A stretch of DNA of 64,000 nt from Strix aluco (taxonomy: Eukaryota > Chordata > Aves > Strigiformes > Strigidae), in the NCBI RefSeq assembly GCF_031877795.1, contig NC_133933.1, positions 24,766,029 through 24,830,028 on the forward strand. The letters are read 5' to 3'. The notes under the pieces are model-generated. The model did no database searches, was not told the DNA's origin, and saw nothing but the letters and a program-made list of their open reading frames with translations. Made by a program: the position numbers and the translations under genes. Shown here piece by piece: positions 15,601-29,200 of the stretch (position 1 is its first letter; each line of letters starts with the position of its first letter).

Positions 15601-17332
15601 CGTGCGCTTCCCGTGCCTTCAGGTTTCACGCTCAATGATCAGATGCAACACAGCATTGTCCTCCGCTACGCCTGCAGCAAGCTGACGATTGATTTCGATG
15701 GCTTTGTGGCCTGTATGATCCACTTAGAGACCTTGTTCAGTAAGTGCCTCTGTTCAGCAGCCAAGGGGAATTCTGAAAACTTTGGGATTTCATTAATTAT
15801 TTGCTACATTTATAGTATTTAACTGTGAGTGTAGCAAATTGCATGGAAATGTGAGGGTGCCAGCAAAAGTGTGTCTGTTGAAGAAAGCAGCAGAGAAATA
15901 GCAAAAGCCTTTCTGTCTGAATGACCATGGTGGGTGGGGAACATGTTTTCATACCCTACCATGCTCTTCTGCTTTACAGTCATCTGTACTTTATGGTTGG
16001 TGCTCTGGCCCCCAAGTTGTCCCAGATCCTGTAAATGGTACCATTTATCATTTACAGCCCTTACTCGGACCTGATTTACAGGTTTGTCCCTGGATCATAC
16101 CAGATGCTACCACATCAGACTTTATAGTTGTCCTGCTGCCAATTCTCAGTTTGCTGCTGTAGATCTGACTATTCCACCCCGTGAAACAGCTTAGAAATTA
16201 CTTGTAAGAGGAAAGAAGAACAGCTGTAATATTATCTTACAGAACCAGTCTAGATTTCCAGTAGATCATGGCAAAAAGCCAGACCTCTACGTTTTGTGAG
16301 AGAGTATTTCTCTACATGCCAAACTCTGTGGCTTATATCCAATTTTTTTTCTCCTCTTCTACTTTTCAGAAGTGTTCCATCTCCTGGACAAAGACAAGAG
16401 TGGAGTTATCCAGCTCTCTCTGGCTGAGGTGAGGCTCGTCAGATTGAAATACTGTCTGGTTAAGCTACAGAAATGGACTGCACTAAAATACATTTATTTA
16501 AAGTCACTATTATAAGTGGTAAACTCAATAGTGGTTCAGAAAGAGAGCTTGTTATGTGAAAAGGTTCTTCAGCTCAGAAGGCCTGTCTGAATTAGTAGAA
16601 TGAACATTATATGAGCAAAAAAGTAAAGATACATTCAAAACCCCTAAGGTTGCTTGAGAAATGCTTACACAGTCTGTTTCACTATCTACTTTTAGAGGGC
16701 AGTGGTCAATTCATTAGAAAACACACAGCAGGGAACTGTTCTTGTCTGGCAGAGAATGTGCTGATCAACCTGCCAGAATTAGAAGAGACCTTTTAAGATG
16801 CCAGGTCTTTTTTTCCCCACATTGTTTTTAATGCAAATTTCTCCTGTTGAAGCTGTAATAAAAGCAATCAGCTTGAGTCTTCTCTTTGCAGAATACAAAT
16901 ATATCTCAGGAAACAGCTGGAAGGGGCCCCAAGAGGTCCATCCAATTAGTCCTCTCAGCTGAAGCCTGGCTGGAAGGGAGGAGGATGGCTAGGAAGCCCT
17001 GTGACCCTCAGTCACAGTTAGTTAAATCTAGCTGAAATTGTACATTGCATACTCTGACCCTAGGATTTTTCAAAGCTTGCCCTAGAGAACTGGTCTTCCC
17101 TCAGAACAGACCCCACTTGCAATGTCTGAGGCTCATCCTGGCAATAAATTTCCCCAAAGTTCCAGAGCAGGTGGATTCTACATGTACAACAGATTAAAAC
17201 GCAGCTCCAGCCTTTCCCAGCTTGTTCTCCCAAGTGTGGTAGAGTGCCCCGGTGGCATCCTGTGGACCTTCCAGATGGTCTGACACCTTGTTTTTATTTC
17301 TTCCTCAGTGGCTGTGCTGCACACTGGTTTGA
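698..17332 (+). CDS. CAPN8: Calpain-8, C-terminal 16 coding exons (459 residues)
   Basis: Calcium-dependent cysteine protease; the 5' exons, including the catalytic cysteine, lie before the window. Exons: 698-781, 1595-1680, 3028-3102, 4105-4265, 4965-5140, 7142-7153, 8844-9055, 9643-9679, 10356-10421, 11357-11414, 11970-12034, 13244-13312, 14631-14709, 15623-15739, 16370-16428, 17309-17332. All introns are GT-AG and the frame is kept throughout. The catalytic His is in [11 protein letters not shown] (first exon) and the Asn in RNPWGE (second). The C2-like domain follows ([41 protein letters not shown]), then the penta-EF-hand domain ([24 protein letters not shown]). [13 protein letters not shown] and the ending WLCCTLV fit calpain-8 better than calpain-2, whose ending is WLCFSVL, or calpain-9. 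The 12-bp microexon (IPQE) is normal for the family. CAPN8 is expressed in stomach surface cells in mammals; nothing here shows regulation. Some long introns contain no feature I recognise. Confidence 0.93.
5712..5769. repeat. Intronic repeat, copy 1 (partner at 6878-6932)
   Basis: Shares GAGAAAAGCAATTAAATG and CTGGATGAAGAT, in the same order and spacing, with 6878-6932. Both copies are in the CAPN8 intron between 5140 and 7142. I cannot assign a repeat family; it may be an old local duplication or two copies of a decayed element. Confidence 0.6.
6878..6932. repeat. Intronic repeat, copy 2 (partner at 5712-5769)
   Basis: Second, diverged copy of the segment at 5712-5769, in direct orientation about 1.17 kb away. 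No coding frame or known motif is evident in either. Confidence 0.6.
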
Positions 17333-17501
17333 ACCATGGTCGATGAATTCAGCAGAGACCTCTGAGGCTCTTCTGAACATGGAACTACTCATTCGGCTGC
17401 TCCTTGCTATGAAAAGCAGAGAGAGAAACTTGTTTTTAATACTGGCAAGTAATTTTAAGTCCACTAAAAATGAAGTGATCTCCTGTCAGTTATAAAATAA
17501 A
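17333..17501 (+). promoter_or_regulatory. CAPN8: CAPN8 3' UTR ending at a poly(A) signal
   Basis: An AATAAA hexamer at 17496-17501 lies about 165 bases after the CAPN8 stop codon and is followed by an A-rich tract. It is the first canonical signal downstream, so the short 3' UTR probably ends about 20 bases later. Confidence 0.7.
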
Positions 17502-20500
17502 TGCACTCTTGAACAAAAAAAGATAAACAAATAAAACAAAAAACCAAATCCAACCTCCTTTACTTTTGCTGTCCAAAGAGCATTTCTCTGTGTCATGCTG
17601 AAATGTCACAGATTTTGACTTACTACAGATGGGCCCAGGTGGCTTTGGTTTGACTTCTGACTGTGCTTGAAAGTTCAGCAGTGTTCAAAATCCTGGAAGG
17701 GATCTCCATTGCCTGCAACATCCAACATATATTTCACAGAGAGAAATCCATGTTCAGAGCATGGGTAAGATTTGTGTTTCCACTCTGGCTACCTCCCTTC
17801 CCAGCCAATTGTCCTCTTTGGCTGTGCCAAACACCCACAGAAGCTGGGGGTGAGGAGCTTGGAGACTGGGGGTGAGCTGCTGGGAACACAGGGAAATTGG
17901 GCATGGACACAGCCCTGAGGGTGAACAGGGAATCAGGCAAACGTGATGGCACTCCTCCAAGAGTCTTGGCTCAGTCTTTCAGGAAGAAGAGGGAGGATGG
18001 AAGGCCATAAGCAAGTTGCTGCTGTTATTTTAGCTGAGATCTTCTCCTATGAATGCTTGTCTATATGTGTATTTCAGTGCCCAAAGATGTGGTTTGGAGT
18101 TTTAGGAGGTGACTGACTAGAGCTCAGAAGGTCCCAAAGGCAAGTATGAGGGAAGGAACATAAAATGTGCATGTAGGGGGTCTAGGAGTTTGAGTGTGCG
18201 AGGGACCTGCAAAAGTGGATTGTGATATAAAGAAGAAATTGAAGCTAATAGTCACTGCCTAACAGTGCCATGCTTTCCTAAGATCTTATAAAACCTTTGT
18301 CCTTTAAAAAAATCTCTCTGCATTTAATTTCACAGTATTATAAAGAGTAACTGCACAGCAATACAGGCAACATAGTCTTCTAGCAATCTTTTTTAGCAAT
18401 CGGAAAATATTTCTGTAACTCGCAGTAATGATCTGACGAGATGACACGTCTTTGACACTTCTCCCCAGGAGTGGAAGGTGTGCAGACAGAGATCTGTGTC
18501 CCCAAGGCAGATGTGGGGCCAAGGGTCCATCCGCCTCTCTCTTCAGTGCTGTGTTTGAGAAGGGCCTTTCTCCATGCCTACTTGTTGCTAAGCTCTTTCT
18601 TTAAGCAGGAAGAAAGCTGTTGCTCGGTTCCCATCTCCAAACACAGAATACCTCATGACAATCCCCAAGCCTCTGCTTGACATCTCCCAGCATTTCTTCT
18701 TGGTGCTGGCTACAGCTGTCTGACTAAAAGGGATGTATTACCTGTTGCAGTGCATGGGCTGCCTTTCTAATAGATGGGATTCTCTGCTCTCATTTAGAGG
18801 TCCTCTCCCAGTAAAAGAGAAATAAATACTTAGTTCAGGTAGCAGGATAAAAACAGCCAGTGGGGGAACCACAGGCTTTCCCCTGCTGTCCCTGTGCACG
18901 TGTCACTGGTCAGGACATCCATGCAGCTGTCTTAGGTTGCCACCAGTTTCCCGTGGTAGATATTTGCCTGCTCACCAACAATAGACATCTATGTATCCCC
19001 ACCTGCCTGGAAAACAGAGCTACCTGGGGCAAGCTGAGGTTTCCAAAACCTTAAGAATTTTCTAGTGTATGCTCTGCCTGTTCAGTAAGATGAATGTGTC
19101 CTTCCCTGCCTTATATCTTGAGTATGCAACATGTCTCCTTACTAACCATGCATCAGGGTGAGCTAACTGCTTGCAGCTTCCAATTTGCTTTCTGCTCACA
19201 TGCGCTATTCATGAGTTCATTCCAATTATGATCACAGAGAGGCCTCTCTCCACAGGACTGGAAAAACTCAAATATATGCAGAAATCCATTGCATGCTCCC
19301 AGTTCTTCTCCCTTTACATCAAGCAAGATGCCCTCACCACAGTAATTCTTATAGTTATCTCAATGATTCTCACCCTCCTGTACAGGATGGGCAGAGTGCT
19401 GCACTCCATCTTCCTTTATCTTTGGGAAGCAGGCAGCTCCAGAGGAGCCACCTCCTCTTTCATTTGTTCTTTGAGCACAGCACTTCGCTATCAGGTCTCA
19501 GAGAACAACTGCTTAAAAATAAGCCTTTTCATGGGATTGAATGTGCTTCTCCTTTTTACTTGACGTATCTGCGAAGAGATGATTAATGTCCACCTTATTT
19601 TCCTTCCCTGTGCTGCAAGCTGAACAAATGTCCGCACTCATCAGTTCTCCCAGTTAGTCCTGATGGGCCTAAAATGCCTTTTGACTGAAACGCCTGCAGC
19701 AGCTCCTGTGGAAGCAGTGGGGCATAGTGGGCTGAGCCAGGGCTCAGGCATCTGGACTCTCTGCACTCTTATACCCTGCATGTTGGCCACGCTTCATTTT
19801 TGGAGCTGTGAAGCACTGCAGCTCCTGCAGCTCAGTCATGGGGAATTATAATGCAGACAAGTCACAAAGGTTCATGAATTTGTGATATGTTCCCTGTCAC
19901 TATGAAAACTGTGCTGCATGGCATTCTCAACACTTTATAAATAAGGTGGGGCAAAAGAGACCCCCCTGGAAACTCTGCAATGGTACTTCAGATCTTTCTT
20001 TTCTTTCTCCACTTTCCCATAAAAATGCTTTCATTTGCACTGCAACCTCGTGAACTGAAAACGTGAACTGTGTACATTAGTCTTGTAAAATGTAATTCAC
20101 ATTAGACCACGTTCAGAGTTCCAAAATCCTTGTGCACAATTGTCTTGTGGTTGCCTATAGAGGAACCTCCTGTGGATATAAGTCCTACCATGTCAGCATC
20201 TGACACCAGCTTTGAACCAGAGTAAATGTCTCCATGAGGTGCAAGACAATCATGGGGGTTTGGGATTCTGCCTATGAGCTAGGAGGATAAAAAGAAATAA
20301 CCTCATACATGCAATTATCTGTCACCTGCTCATCCTCCCAGAATGGGAGATTTACAGAGGGATCTCTCTTTTCCATCACTGCAGGCTAATGATCAGATCC
20401 ATGGCTTACGAGTAAGCACAGAAGGAGCAGTCCTTTTCAAATCCCTTTTCATTCTTTACTTCAGACAATCCCACTGAACCTGACTCAACGGTATGTTTTA

Positions 20501-23500
20501 GTTCTTCATTTCCATACAGTTGAGACAACCTGGCAGGCCTGGAAGCACTGAGATACTGTAAGCATGTTTTTCCTTTCCTTCTTATTCAGGATGCATCCAA
20601 AACTCCAGCCTGCTGCTGTTGTTATCCCAGTCTAAGCTTATAGACTGAAGATTCAAATAAAGTCCATAAAAAGAAGTGAGATTCTGGGTGCAAAAGGAAC
20701 CCGAATTCCAAAGCTTTTGAAGTTTCCCCACCACTAATGATGTCCCCAGTGATAGTTAATCTTAAAGTAGTGCCCTGCTACTGCCTGACAAGCTTGTTGC
20801 CATGGTGTCTGTCTCTCTCTGTATAACTGGCACGTACAGCATAAAATCCTCTCTTTCTTTAATAGAGCAAATTACTTCACTTGTTACTGTTGGTTGCTCA
20901 TTAACTCCTTCCTCTGTCTTTGAAATCTTTGATGCAGCTCTCACCTGAAGTGCAGGCCCCCATCAGCGCAGCATCACCTGCCTGTGTGGGCGAGAGGGCT
21001 TGGCCAGTGTGGTTCTTGGGGAGGGTTGTGTTGGAAGAGAAAGAGCATGAAAGAGAAAATAATTGGTAGGAACAGATCTGGGAGACGGACTAAAGAAACA
21101 CCTGAACAAACGCTGGGATAACAGCCAGGAAGAAGCTGAATGAATCAGCTTTCCATCCATGCAGGAACTGAACAAAGTCAGGAACTGGAGAAAATGGTAT
21201 CTTCTTTGACTCTTGCTGCTTTCAGGGAAGAAGGAATGTGCACTCTCTCCATAAATCGCTGTGCTTAGAAAAACAAATGATCTTCTCTTATTTGGAAAAC
21301 TCTGTAAAACATTGCTGGTTTTGTCTATTCGCTCACTTCCAAATGTGTAAAAACTACATTGTTGGCTCAAGGGGTGATTCATGTATTTCTCCTAACCCAC
21401 TTCCTGTTCATTAAAAAAAAACCAACCAAAACCAATGATGCTTTCTTTAAGTTCAAGCTAGCTGGTCTGCTTCTCAATATAATCCCTCACCTAATTAGGT
21501 TTGCCTGGGCTAATTTAACTGGAGTAGCTTGATCTAGCTCTTATACAGAAGATAAAAGTGAGAGACTTCTTCCAATGTCTTAAAGCATTTCAGGCTTCCC
21601 TAAATTCCCACATCCTTTTTGGTATTTTCTCTCTTCTGACTGTACAGACAGTCACATTTTTATCTCTGCTGTATGCTTCTTGTCAGCTAATATGGTAAAA
21701 TGTTTAAGTGTTCCTATGTTATATGTAAAAAAACACTGAAGCTGGTTTTGAAGGGGAATCTCCATTATCCTCCTCAGTTGTTCACTCCCTCCGAGCCAAG
21801 ACACAAGCCATACCCAGATAACAGGGTCTATACTGGTGCTCCAGACCTGGTACATCACCACCAGTTGCTGAGCTGGGGCAGCAGGAATAGCTACAATCAC
21901 TGGCAAGGGGAACATCACCCCGGTGTTCTGCTGAGGCCACGTACCACTTCGAAGCAGCTCACGTAATGCAGGTATGTAGGGCACAGAGTCCCCAAGAAAA
22001 CTGCTAGGCTATCCATGTAGAAAGCACCACAAATCTTTCCAAAGATTTGTCTTCCTTGCATCATAAACACATGAGTACATTAAACACATTTCAGTGTGAG
22101 TGGGTGTTTTCTCCGTGTCTTTACTCAACCCTGTAGCTCCATGGGCCCACTACTGAACGTCCCACCATGAATGTCGCCGCCTTGGCAGTGGCATCGCAGA
22201 CTATGAAGAGAAAATAAGCAACCATCCTCTGTGTCATTGAGGGCCTGTATTTAGACACAAAAGCAAAGAAACTGGTTTTTTTACTAGGAACCCATAGCTC
22301 TCATTGCCCTTCACACCTCCTAAAGAAGTCAGGTTACTTCTTTGTCTGTTGAAGCTTTCAAAGGAAAAAGAGAATAGACCAGGGCAGTGTGACATTGCTT
22401 TAATTATAAAATCATCAGTGCTCTCTTTAATAATGAATGGAATCCTTTCACCACAGCTTAGCTACAGATATCACAGGATTTGGGACTTTCAGAGATTTTT
22501 CATTTCTGTGTCTTATTTTCTCTGCACACCTTAACTGCCTAATTAGCCAGCACTCCTAGGCCAGTTCTTGGGCACAGCTCTCTAGATACCTGGACTTTAA
22601 TGTCATCCATCTTTAATGTCATCCATGTAGGCTTGACCAGAAAAGAAGATACTTCCTTTTATTTAAAAAGATTTATTTGGTAATTGGTATCAGTAAGATA
22701 CCTGAAACAGTCACTAAGCTATCTAACTTAAAACTGTATGTGTTTGTAAAACTGTATATGTTTTCCCAAGCTGTAATCACACTCTTAGAGTGCTGTGTAA
22801 ATTTACCCAGCACACATGCTGAAGCAGGTACGATCTCTTGGGAGTTTAAACAGGCTTGGTGATCAACACAGTGTAAGGCAAATTGTGTTCTGCTACATTT
22901 TAAAAGCTCATCATATTTGATCATTAATTTGCAGGGAGGTGGAGCTGAGGAAATGTGGTGCTCATCAAGCACAGGATTGATTACTGACAGTGGCTGGCAT
23001 TGTTGCAGGCAGCAGGCCATCCCACAGGGTCTCTGTGCTGGGGGACCGCAGCATCCCTGGGGGCTGTTCCTGCGTGCATGTTGTGTTACATGAAGGATGT
23101 TTGCCTTGGGTGGCACCTTCTGCTGGGGAAGCCTTGCCTGGGGGATGGTAACTGTGAATACAGACAAGTAGGAAAATATTTTCAATTTCAGAAAGAATCA
23201 GCATGGAATTAATTAAACAGAAGAAAGAAGAATAAAGGAAAAATGAGAAAATTATAAAGTACCAACCTGACCTCTAATTTGTAAAGCACCTTTAGTCAAA
23301 ATCCTGAGAGAAGCAGCTATCTGAAGCAGCAGTTGTGAACTTAATAATAACAAAATTGATTCCAGTACAGAGTGCCAGCCTTCTACATATTAATTTGATT
23401 TGAACTCGTCTCAGTTTTGGGTTGGGATTTTTTGTGTGTGTGTGCTTTTATACATGCTGATAATATTTGAATTTCAGACATGCTGGTCTGGTGCATGAAA

Positions 23501-23748
23501 GCTTGAACAAGAAATTATCTAACCAAATTTTAGTGACCAAGCTGACTAGAGCACAAACAATGAACAAGCTTTATGGAGAGAGAAAATAAAATGAATTTCA
23601 CAGTTCATGCCTTGCATTGTAAGGTGGTACCAGTAACAGGAGTAACAAGAAAAAAATAATGACTTTAAAAATGATGTGGGTCACACCAGGGATTTCCTGT
23701 GTGTTCTGTCCCGTTAGTAGAAAGGTTAAGTGCAGTCTTTTGAATTAG
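17502..23748. other. Intergenic DNA, nothing recognised
   Basis: AT-rich spacer between the CAPN8 end and the retrovirus-like element. Open frames are short, lack splice-compatible neighbours and show no family motif. In human the gene beyond the 3' end of CAPN8 is SUSD4, but no SUSD4-like exon is visible here. Confidence 0.6.
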
Positions 23749-23753
23749 GAGCT

Positions 23754-24640
23754 TGTGGTGGTGCAATCCTTACCCCCCCCCCCCCCCCCCTTTGTTGGGC
23801 TGCTCGGTGCTAGGTGCGATTCCACCCACATCCCCCGAGCTATACACCAGTCTGTGGAGATAAGGACTGACAATGTTAACGAGCCTGGCTCCTGCCCCTC
23901 CCGATTGCTCGGAAATGGTTAAAATGGCCCATCAACTCCTAAGGGCCTGGCACACCTGTGCCTGGGATGTGGTCAAATGGGAACAATAACAGAGTTGCAC
24001 ATTAATCAAATGCTTTTGTAACTGCTGGAAGGCACCAGAAGGCATTTGACAAAAGTCAATTATCTTGGACCCTATAAATGGCCACCACCAGGGAGACCCT
24101 TTGAGCTCTCCTGGATCGCAGCGGGCCTGTGACCAGCATCTCCCCTGAGCTGGGACGCCTCTCAGGTACCAAACCCTTAAGGTGTCGTCTGCTCCACACG
24201 GAAGGCCAGGGCGAAGTCCCCCGCTCGAGTCTCAATTGTCGCCCGTTGAGGAATGCCAAGGCATTGTGAGTATTTGCTCTAAACTCGAGAGGGAAATTTT
24301 CTTTGAGCTAGCTTCTCTTTACTCTGTGTGTGTGTGTGTGTGTGGGTACGTACCCTTGTTTCTGTGTGTGTATGTCTATTCTGTGTTCATTCTACTGAAT
24401 CCAAACACCTTTGTTTCTGTATGTTTGTCCATTTTGTTATGTGCATGCATGTGTATATATGTATATATATAGGTACCGTTAAGTAAGTTAGTGTGAATCT
24501 TGTCATTTTAGAATCTGAATAAGTCGCTTTTCTTTCTTTTAGTATTTCTGAATTATTTTATAATAACAAATTGCTGTTAGTTATTAATAAACCTAGATTT
24601 CTTACTAAATATTACCGTGTTAATACTTTCATCCGCGACA
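23754..24640 (+). repeat. 5' LTR of the retrovirus-like element
   Basis: Contains an 18-C run near its start, a TATA-like CTATAAATGG near 24070, a TG-repeat near 24326 and an AATAAA near 24587. Ends in TG...CA form. A primer-binding-type sequence beginning TGGCGTAGTCGG follows within a few bases; I did not assign its tRNA. Confidence 0.88.
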
Positions 24641-24659
24641 AATTGGCGTAGTCGGCAGG

Positions 24660-26195
24660 ATGACAAGCAAAATCACCAAATACTTACAAAAACACGGTAT
24701 CCAACCAAATCCCACCTTCCCAGAGGATTGGGCTTATAATAATTGGCACAACTGGGAAGAGGTAGAAAAACAGTTAACTATTGCTCGAGGTGCAACTAAA
24801 TTTGGAAAAAATAAAGGTATGATTTGTAAAATGTTGGGAGTGTGCCTGGAAGCTGCCTGTCATGAACGAGAGAAAGTTAATCGTAAAATACAAAATTTAC
24901 AAGATGAGATTACAGGGCACAAATCCACCAATCTCCTGTTATCGATTAAAATAGAGCAGTTGCAACAGCAACTTAAGGAATCCCAATTGAAACAACAAAA
25001 ACTGGGGGAACGTGTTGAAATGATGCTAATGCAGTCTCCGAACCCCCCTGATATCGTTCAAATCAGAAAATTAATTGTGTCCCCTGAAGACTGGGATGGT
25101 AACATTTGGAGTGATACACATAATGACGACTCAGACGAAAATAATTATTTGCAGCCGCCTGAGTCTCCCCCTCTTGCAGTCAGACCAATTATTAAAACAG
25201 AGGAAACAACAGGACCTCGGGGTGGTGTGAGAAGTCGCATCAGCAAAACAACCCCTTTTGATCCAATTCAAATAGCCCATTTACAAGATCGTTACGGCCG
25301 TAAGCCTGGAGAAACTGAAACTGAATACCTTTGGAGAGTTTCTCTAAACGGGGGAGATAGAATTTTACTAGATGGCAATGAAGCCAGTGGATATTGGGGT
25401 CCTGGTGTCTTTTTGGATGCTGGTCCCAACCCCCCGAATGACCCCCACTCACTAACAAGCAGAGTGGCATATTGGGCTGGTGGCATTGATGCCTTAGAGA
25501 GAGGAGAACCTCTGTTAATACCTATCAAATCTCTAAATGACCTCTCTGCAGCTTTTACAAAAGCTGCCTGTATTCAAGCCATGCATCAGCGTAAACCTAC
25601 TGATGTTCCTCTTTCGGCAACTGTAGCTCCTGCTATACTTAAAGTACTGATAAAAGGAGCCCCTGCCATGCTCAAACCTTTTCTCATTGCAAAACGGGAT
25701 GAGATCCAGAGAGACTTAAATTATAATGAATTGGTGAATCTAACACAAACTGTTGGAAATAGTGGGGAAGAAGAATTAGAACCAAGAGTATTACCCACTT
25801 GGGCAACTTTAGTACATGAAACTGTAAATCATGCCCGAGAAATGGGATGGGATGAAATTCCCAATGAAACAAAAAATATAGGTCTCACTGTTAGGCAAAT
25901 TAAACAATTGCATCAAAATAATTCTCAGGAACAAAAACCCTCTGACCGACAATCTAGGGGTCAGGAGTGGAGAAATGAACTGTGGAAGCAAGCATTGTCA
26001 CTAGGAATTCCTAGAGCCGCGATTCAGAGACAGCCTACCGGCGTCATTCTGAGTCTGATTCAGGCATTTCAAAAAGGTATCGCTTCAAATGCTCCAACCC
26101 CCCCCCTCCCCCCGTCGCCAGCTCCCAGAGAAAAAAAAGATAACCCTTTCCTCCCTCAAGAGGATCAGTTGCAAAGCACAGGATCAAAAAACTGA
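24660..26195 (+). CDS. gag: gag part of the retrovirus-like element
   Basis: Open for 511 codons, beginning directly after the primer-binding region. The N-terminal part has a glutamine- and lysine-rich coiled-coil-like stretch near residues 75-125. The middle part (near residues 190-360) reads like a retroviral capsid core (for example VAYWAGGIDALERGEP and AFTKAACIQAMHQRK). The C-terminal end is proline-rich. I see no CCHC zinc knuckle. Assignment rests on position and overall character. Confidence 0.75.
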   Translation: MTSKITKYLQKHGIQPNPTFPEDWAYNNWHNWEEVEKQLTIARGATKFGKNKGMICKMLGVCLEAACHEREKVNRKIQNLQDEITGHKSTNLLLSIKIEQLQQQLKESQLKQQKLGERVEMMLMQSPNPPDIVQIRKLIVSPEDWDGNIWSDTHNDDSDENNYLQPPESPPLAVRPIIKTEETTGPRGGVRSRISKTTPFDPIQIAHLQDRYGRKPGETETEYLWRVSLNGGDRILLDGNEASGYWGPGVFLDAGPNPPNDPHSLTSRVAYWAGGIDALERGEPLLIPIKSLNDLSAAFTKAACIQAMHQRKPTDVPLSATVAPAILKVLIKGAPAMLKPFLIAKRDEIQRDLNYNELVNLTQTVGNSGEEELEPRVLPTWATLVHETVNHAREMGWDEIPNETKNIGLTVRQIKQLHQNNSQEQKPSDRQSRGQEWRNELWKQALSLGIPRAAIQRQPTGVILSLIQAFQKGIASNAPTPPLPPSPAPREKKDNPFLPQEDQLQSTGSKN

Positions 26196-26299
26196 TAAGG
26201 TCCGGACGGCAACTGGGCCTGCCAGTCCGGCAAGTAGAAGCTTATCAGTGGATAAATGAGAACGGCCCTTACATTTTAATTCCAGTTGGTCCTCAAAAT

Positions 26300-29200
26300 C
26301 AATTAATAAAATTTTTGATTGATACTGGTGCACAAATTTCAATAATTACACAGCGAGATGCCAATAAGCTAGGCATACGACCTGGCCGGCGAAAGGTTAA
26401 AATTACCGGAGTTACAGGAACTAGCACTGTGTGCCAGACAGCAAAAGTTAATTTACTGCTCCCTGGCGAAAAACGTGTAACATCTCTTCGCTTTGCGATC
26501 AAGGAGCATTATGAAAATATCCTGGGTTTTGATGCACTGAACGGCTGGACCTGGCGTTTGCCAGATGGCAGTCTGTGGTCTTTTGGCTCAATTGCCAACC
26601 CCAGCCATAACAAAAATCAACAAACTGCCACAGTGCGTGTACTCCGTGCAGCTCCAGCACTTCCCGAATCAAAAATTACTAATGTCCCACAGTATCCAAT
26701 TTCTGCTACAGCACGAACTGGAATTTCTGAAGTAATTGCGGACTTAGAAAAACGGCAGATTATTTCCCGAACTCACTCCCCATACAATTCTCCTGTCTGG
26801 CCAGTCCGCAAACCAGATGGGAGGTGGCGTTTAACAGTCGATTATCGGCGTTTAAATGCCAGTACAGCCCCATTGACAGCGGCAGTTCCCAACATTGCAG
26901 CTTTAACTGCTACACTGCAAGCCGCTGCACATCCTTGGATGGCAGTGCTAGATGTAAAAGACATGTTTTTCATGGTCCCTTTAAGGGAAAAAGATAAAGA
27001 AAAATTCGCATTTACATGGGAAGGTATCCAATATACCTTTAACAGACTCCCACAGGGATATAAACACTCACCCACAATTGCCCATGCTGCACTTGCTGAA
27101 CTTTTACAGACAGTTTCACTCCCTGCAGATGTAAAACTGTATCAGTATATAGATGATATTCTAATCTGAGGACCCTCTCCTGACAAGGTGGGAGAAGTGG
27201 CAGCAACAGTTTGGCAAACATTGCATGAAGCAAAAATTGAAATTCCACCTGAAAAATGTCAGGGACCAAGTAAAGAAGTGAAATTCCTGGGCACTTGGTG
27301 GACTGCTGGAAGTGCAGCAATCCCACCAGATACTCTAAATAAAATAGAACAATCAGAAATGCCCCAATCTAGAAAAGAATTACAACAGCTAATGGGCACT
27401 TTAGGATATTGGAGAAAACATGTACCTGGATTCTCCATCATTGCCCGCCCACTTTATTCACTTTTACGAAAAGGAAAATCGTGGAGATGGGATTCAGAAC
27501 ATGAAGAAGCAATTAAAACTCTAATACTGGAATTAAAAACGTATCAATCCCTAGGACCTGTTCATCCTCGTGACCCTATTATAGCAGAATGGGGTTTTGC
27601 AGAACATGGTACTTATTGTAACTTATTTCAAATCGGCCCTGATGGGCCAAAGAGACCTTTACTGTTTAGCTCAACTGCATTTAAAGAGACTGAACAAAGA
27701 TACTCAGAGTGGGAAAAGGGTCTTTTGTCTCTAGTCCGTGCAGTTAAACAAGTTGAGAAAATACGTCAAGAACAAGCTGTTCAGACCAGAGGTCCCTTTA
27801 ATTTATTAGACACAATCCTAAAAGGGACTGCTCCCCCAGAGGGAATTGCACAAAAACCTACAATTAGAAAATGGTATGCCTATCTAGTGGGTGTGGCAGA
27901 TGAAATGCAATTAAGTGAAGGACACACAAAAGTTTCTAAATTACAAATGCCTATTAATACTGACCCCCTAGCATTACAACAACCATTCAAACCTTCACCA
28001 ATTTTAGATGCACCTCCCTTCACTGAAGATTCACCAACCGAGGGTGTCTGGTTTTCTGATGCCTCGGCAAAAAGAGTGGATGGTAAATGGCAATATAGAG
28101 CTGTTGCATTAGAAATCAAAACAGGCAAACAAGTTATTGAAGAGGGTGAAGGCAGTGCTCAAGTAGGAGAGTTAAGAGCAGTTGTTTTGGCAGCACAAAA
28201 TGAAGCAAAAGCCATTTATGTAGACTCTTATGCTGTCTGGGCAGATGCCACACAGTGGCTTTGTCAATGGGAAGCCCTAAACTGGGAGATAAATAAATCA
28301 CCAATCTGGAGAACTGAAGACTGGCAATTACTATTGACCATAGCCAGAAAAACACCATTCCAAATAGGATGGGTAAAAGCTCATGCTAATGACAATAAAC
28401 CAGCTACAAATTGGAACCAAAGGGTGGATGAATTGACAAAAATTAGGAAAATAGGCATTGAAGATTCCTCAGACCCCACATGGTATCGACTAGGAGAATG
28501 GTTACATCAAAAATTAGGCCACACAGGTCGAGAAGCACTTTACTTTTCAGCCCAAAGCCGAGGATGGCCCCTCAGTAGGAAAACATGTGAAACCATCCTC
28601 ACTGAGTGCCCCCAGTGTAAATTAAAATTGCAGATGGACCACCCTGCCAAAGCACCACCTTTACACATTAAAGAGGGGAAAACTTTGTGGTCTACTTGGC
28701 AAATTGATTACATTGGTCCTTTAAAATCCTCTGCTGGGTACAAATATATTTTAACAGGTGTAGAAATAATATCTGGACTCCTTACAGCTACCAAGTGCCA
28801 AAAGGCTAATGCACAGAATACTATCCGAGGCCTTTCCTCATGGTTCTCAATTTTACCTGTCCCTGATTCTATCCAGAGTGACAATGGCTCACACTTTACT
28901 AGTAAAGAAGTACAGGAATGGGCAAAGCAAAAAGAAATAAAGTGGGTATTTCACACACCTTATTACCCACAATCTAATGGTATAGTTGAACGAGCCAATG
29001 GACTGCTGAAAAAATATCTTAAACCATATGAAGGACAATGGGACAGACGTCTTTCTGAAATTTTACAGCAGTTAAATAATCGGTATGGTCCCTATGGAAG
29101 TCCAATTACTCGAGCCTTCTTAACACTTTCTTCAGAAACAAACCTAAATAATGAGCACACCTGGTCCTCAATGAAAGCAGGACAGCCTGTGATGGCAAAA

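Noticed and set aside
16905-16965. Faint CR1-like 3' end (GCTGGAAGGGGCCCCAAGAGGTCC)
   Set aside because: Only about 30 bases resemble CR1, and there is no octamer tail or further match, so I do not annotate it.
698-17332. Assignment of the calpain to CAPN2, CAPN9 or CAPN11
   Set aside because: CAPN2 ends WLCFSVL and avian mu/m-calpain ends differently; here [29 protein letters not shown] and WLCCTLV match CAPN8.
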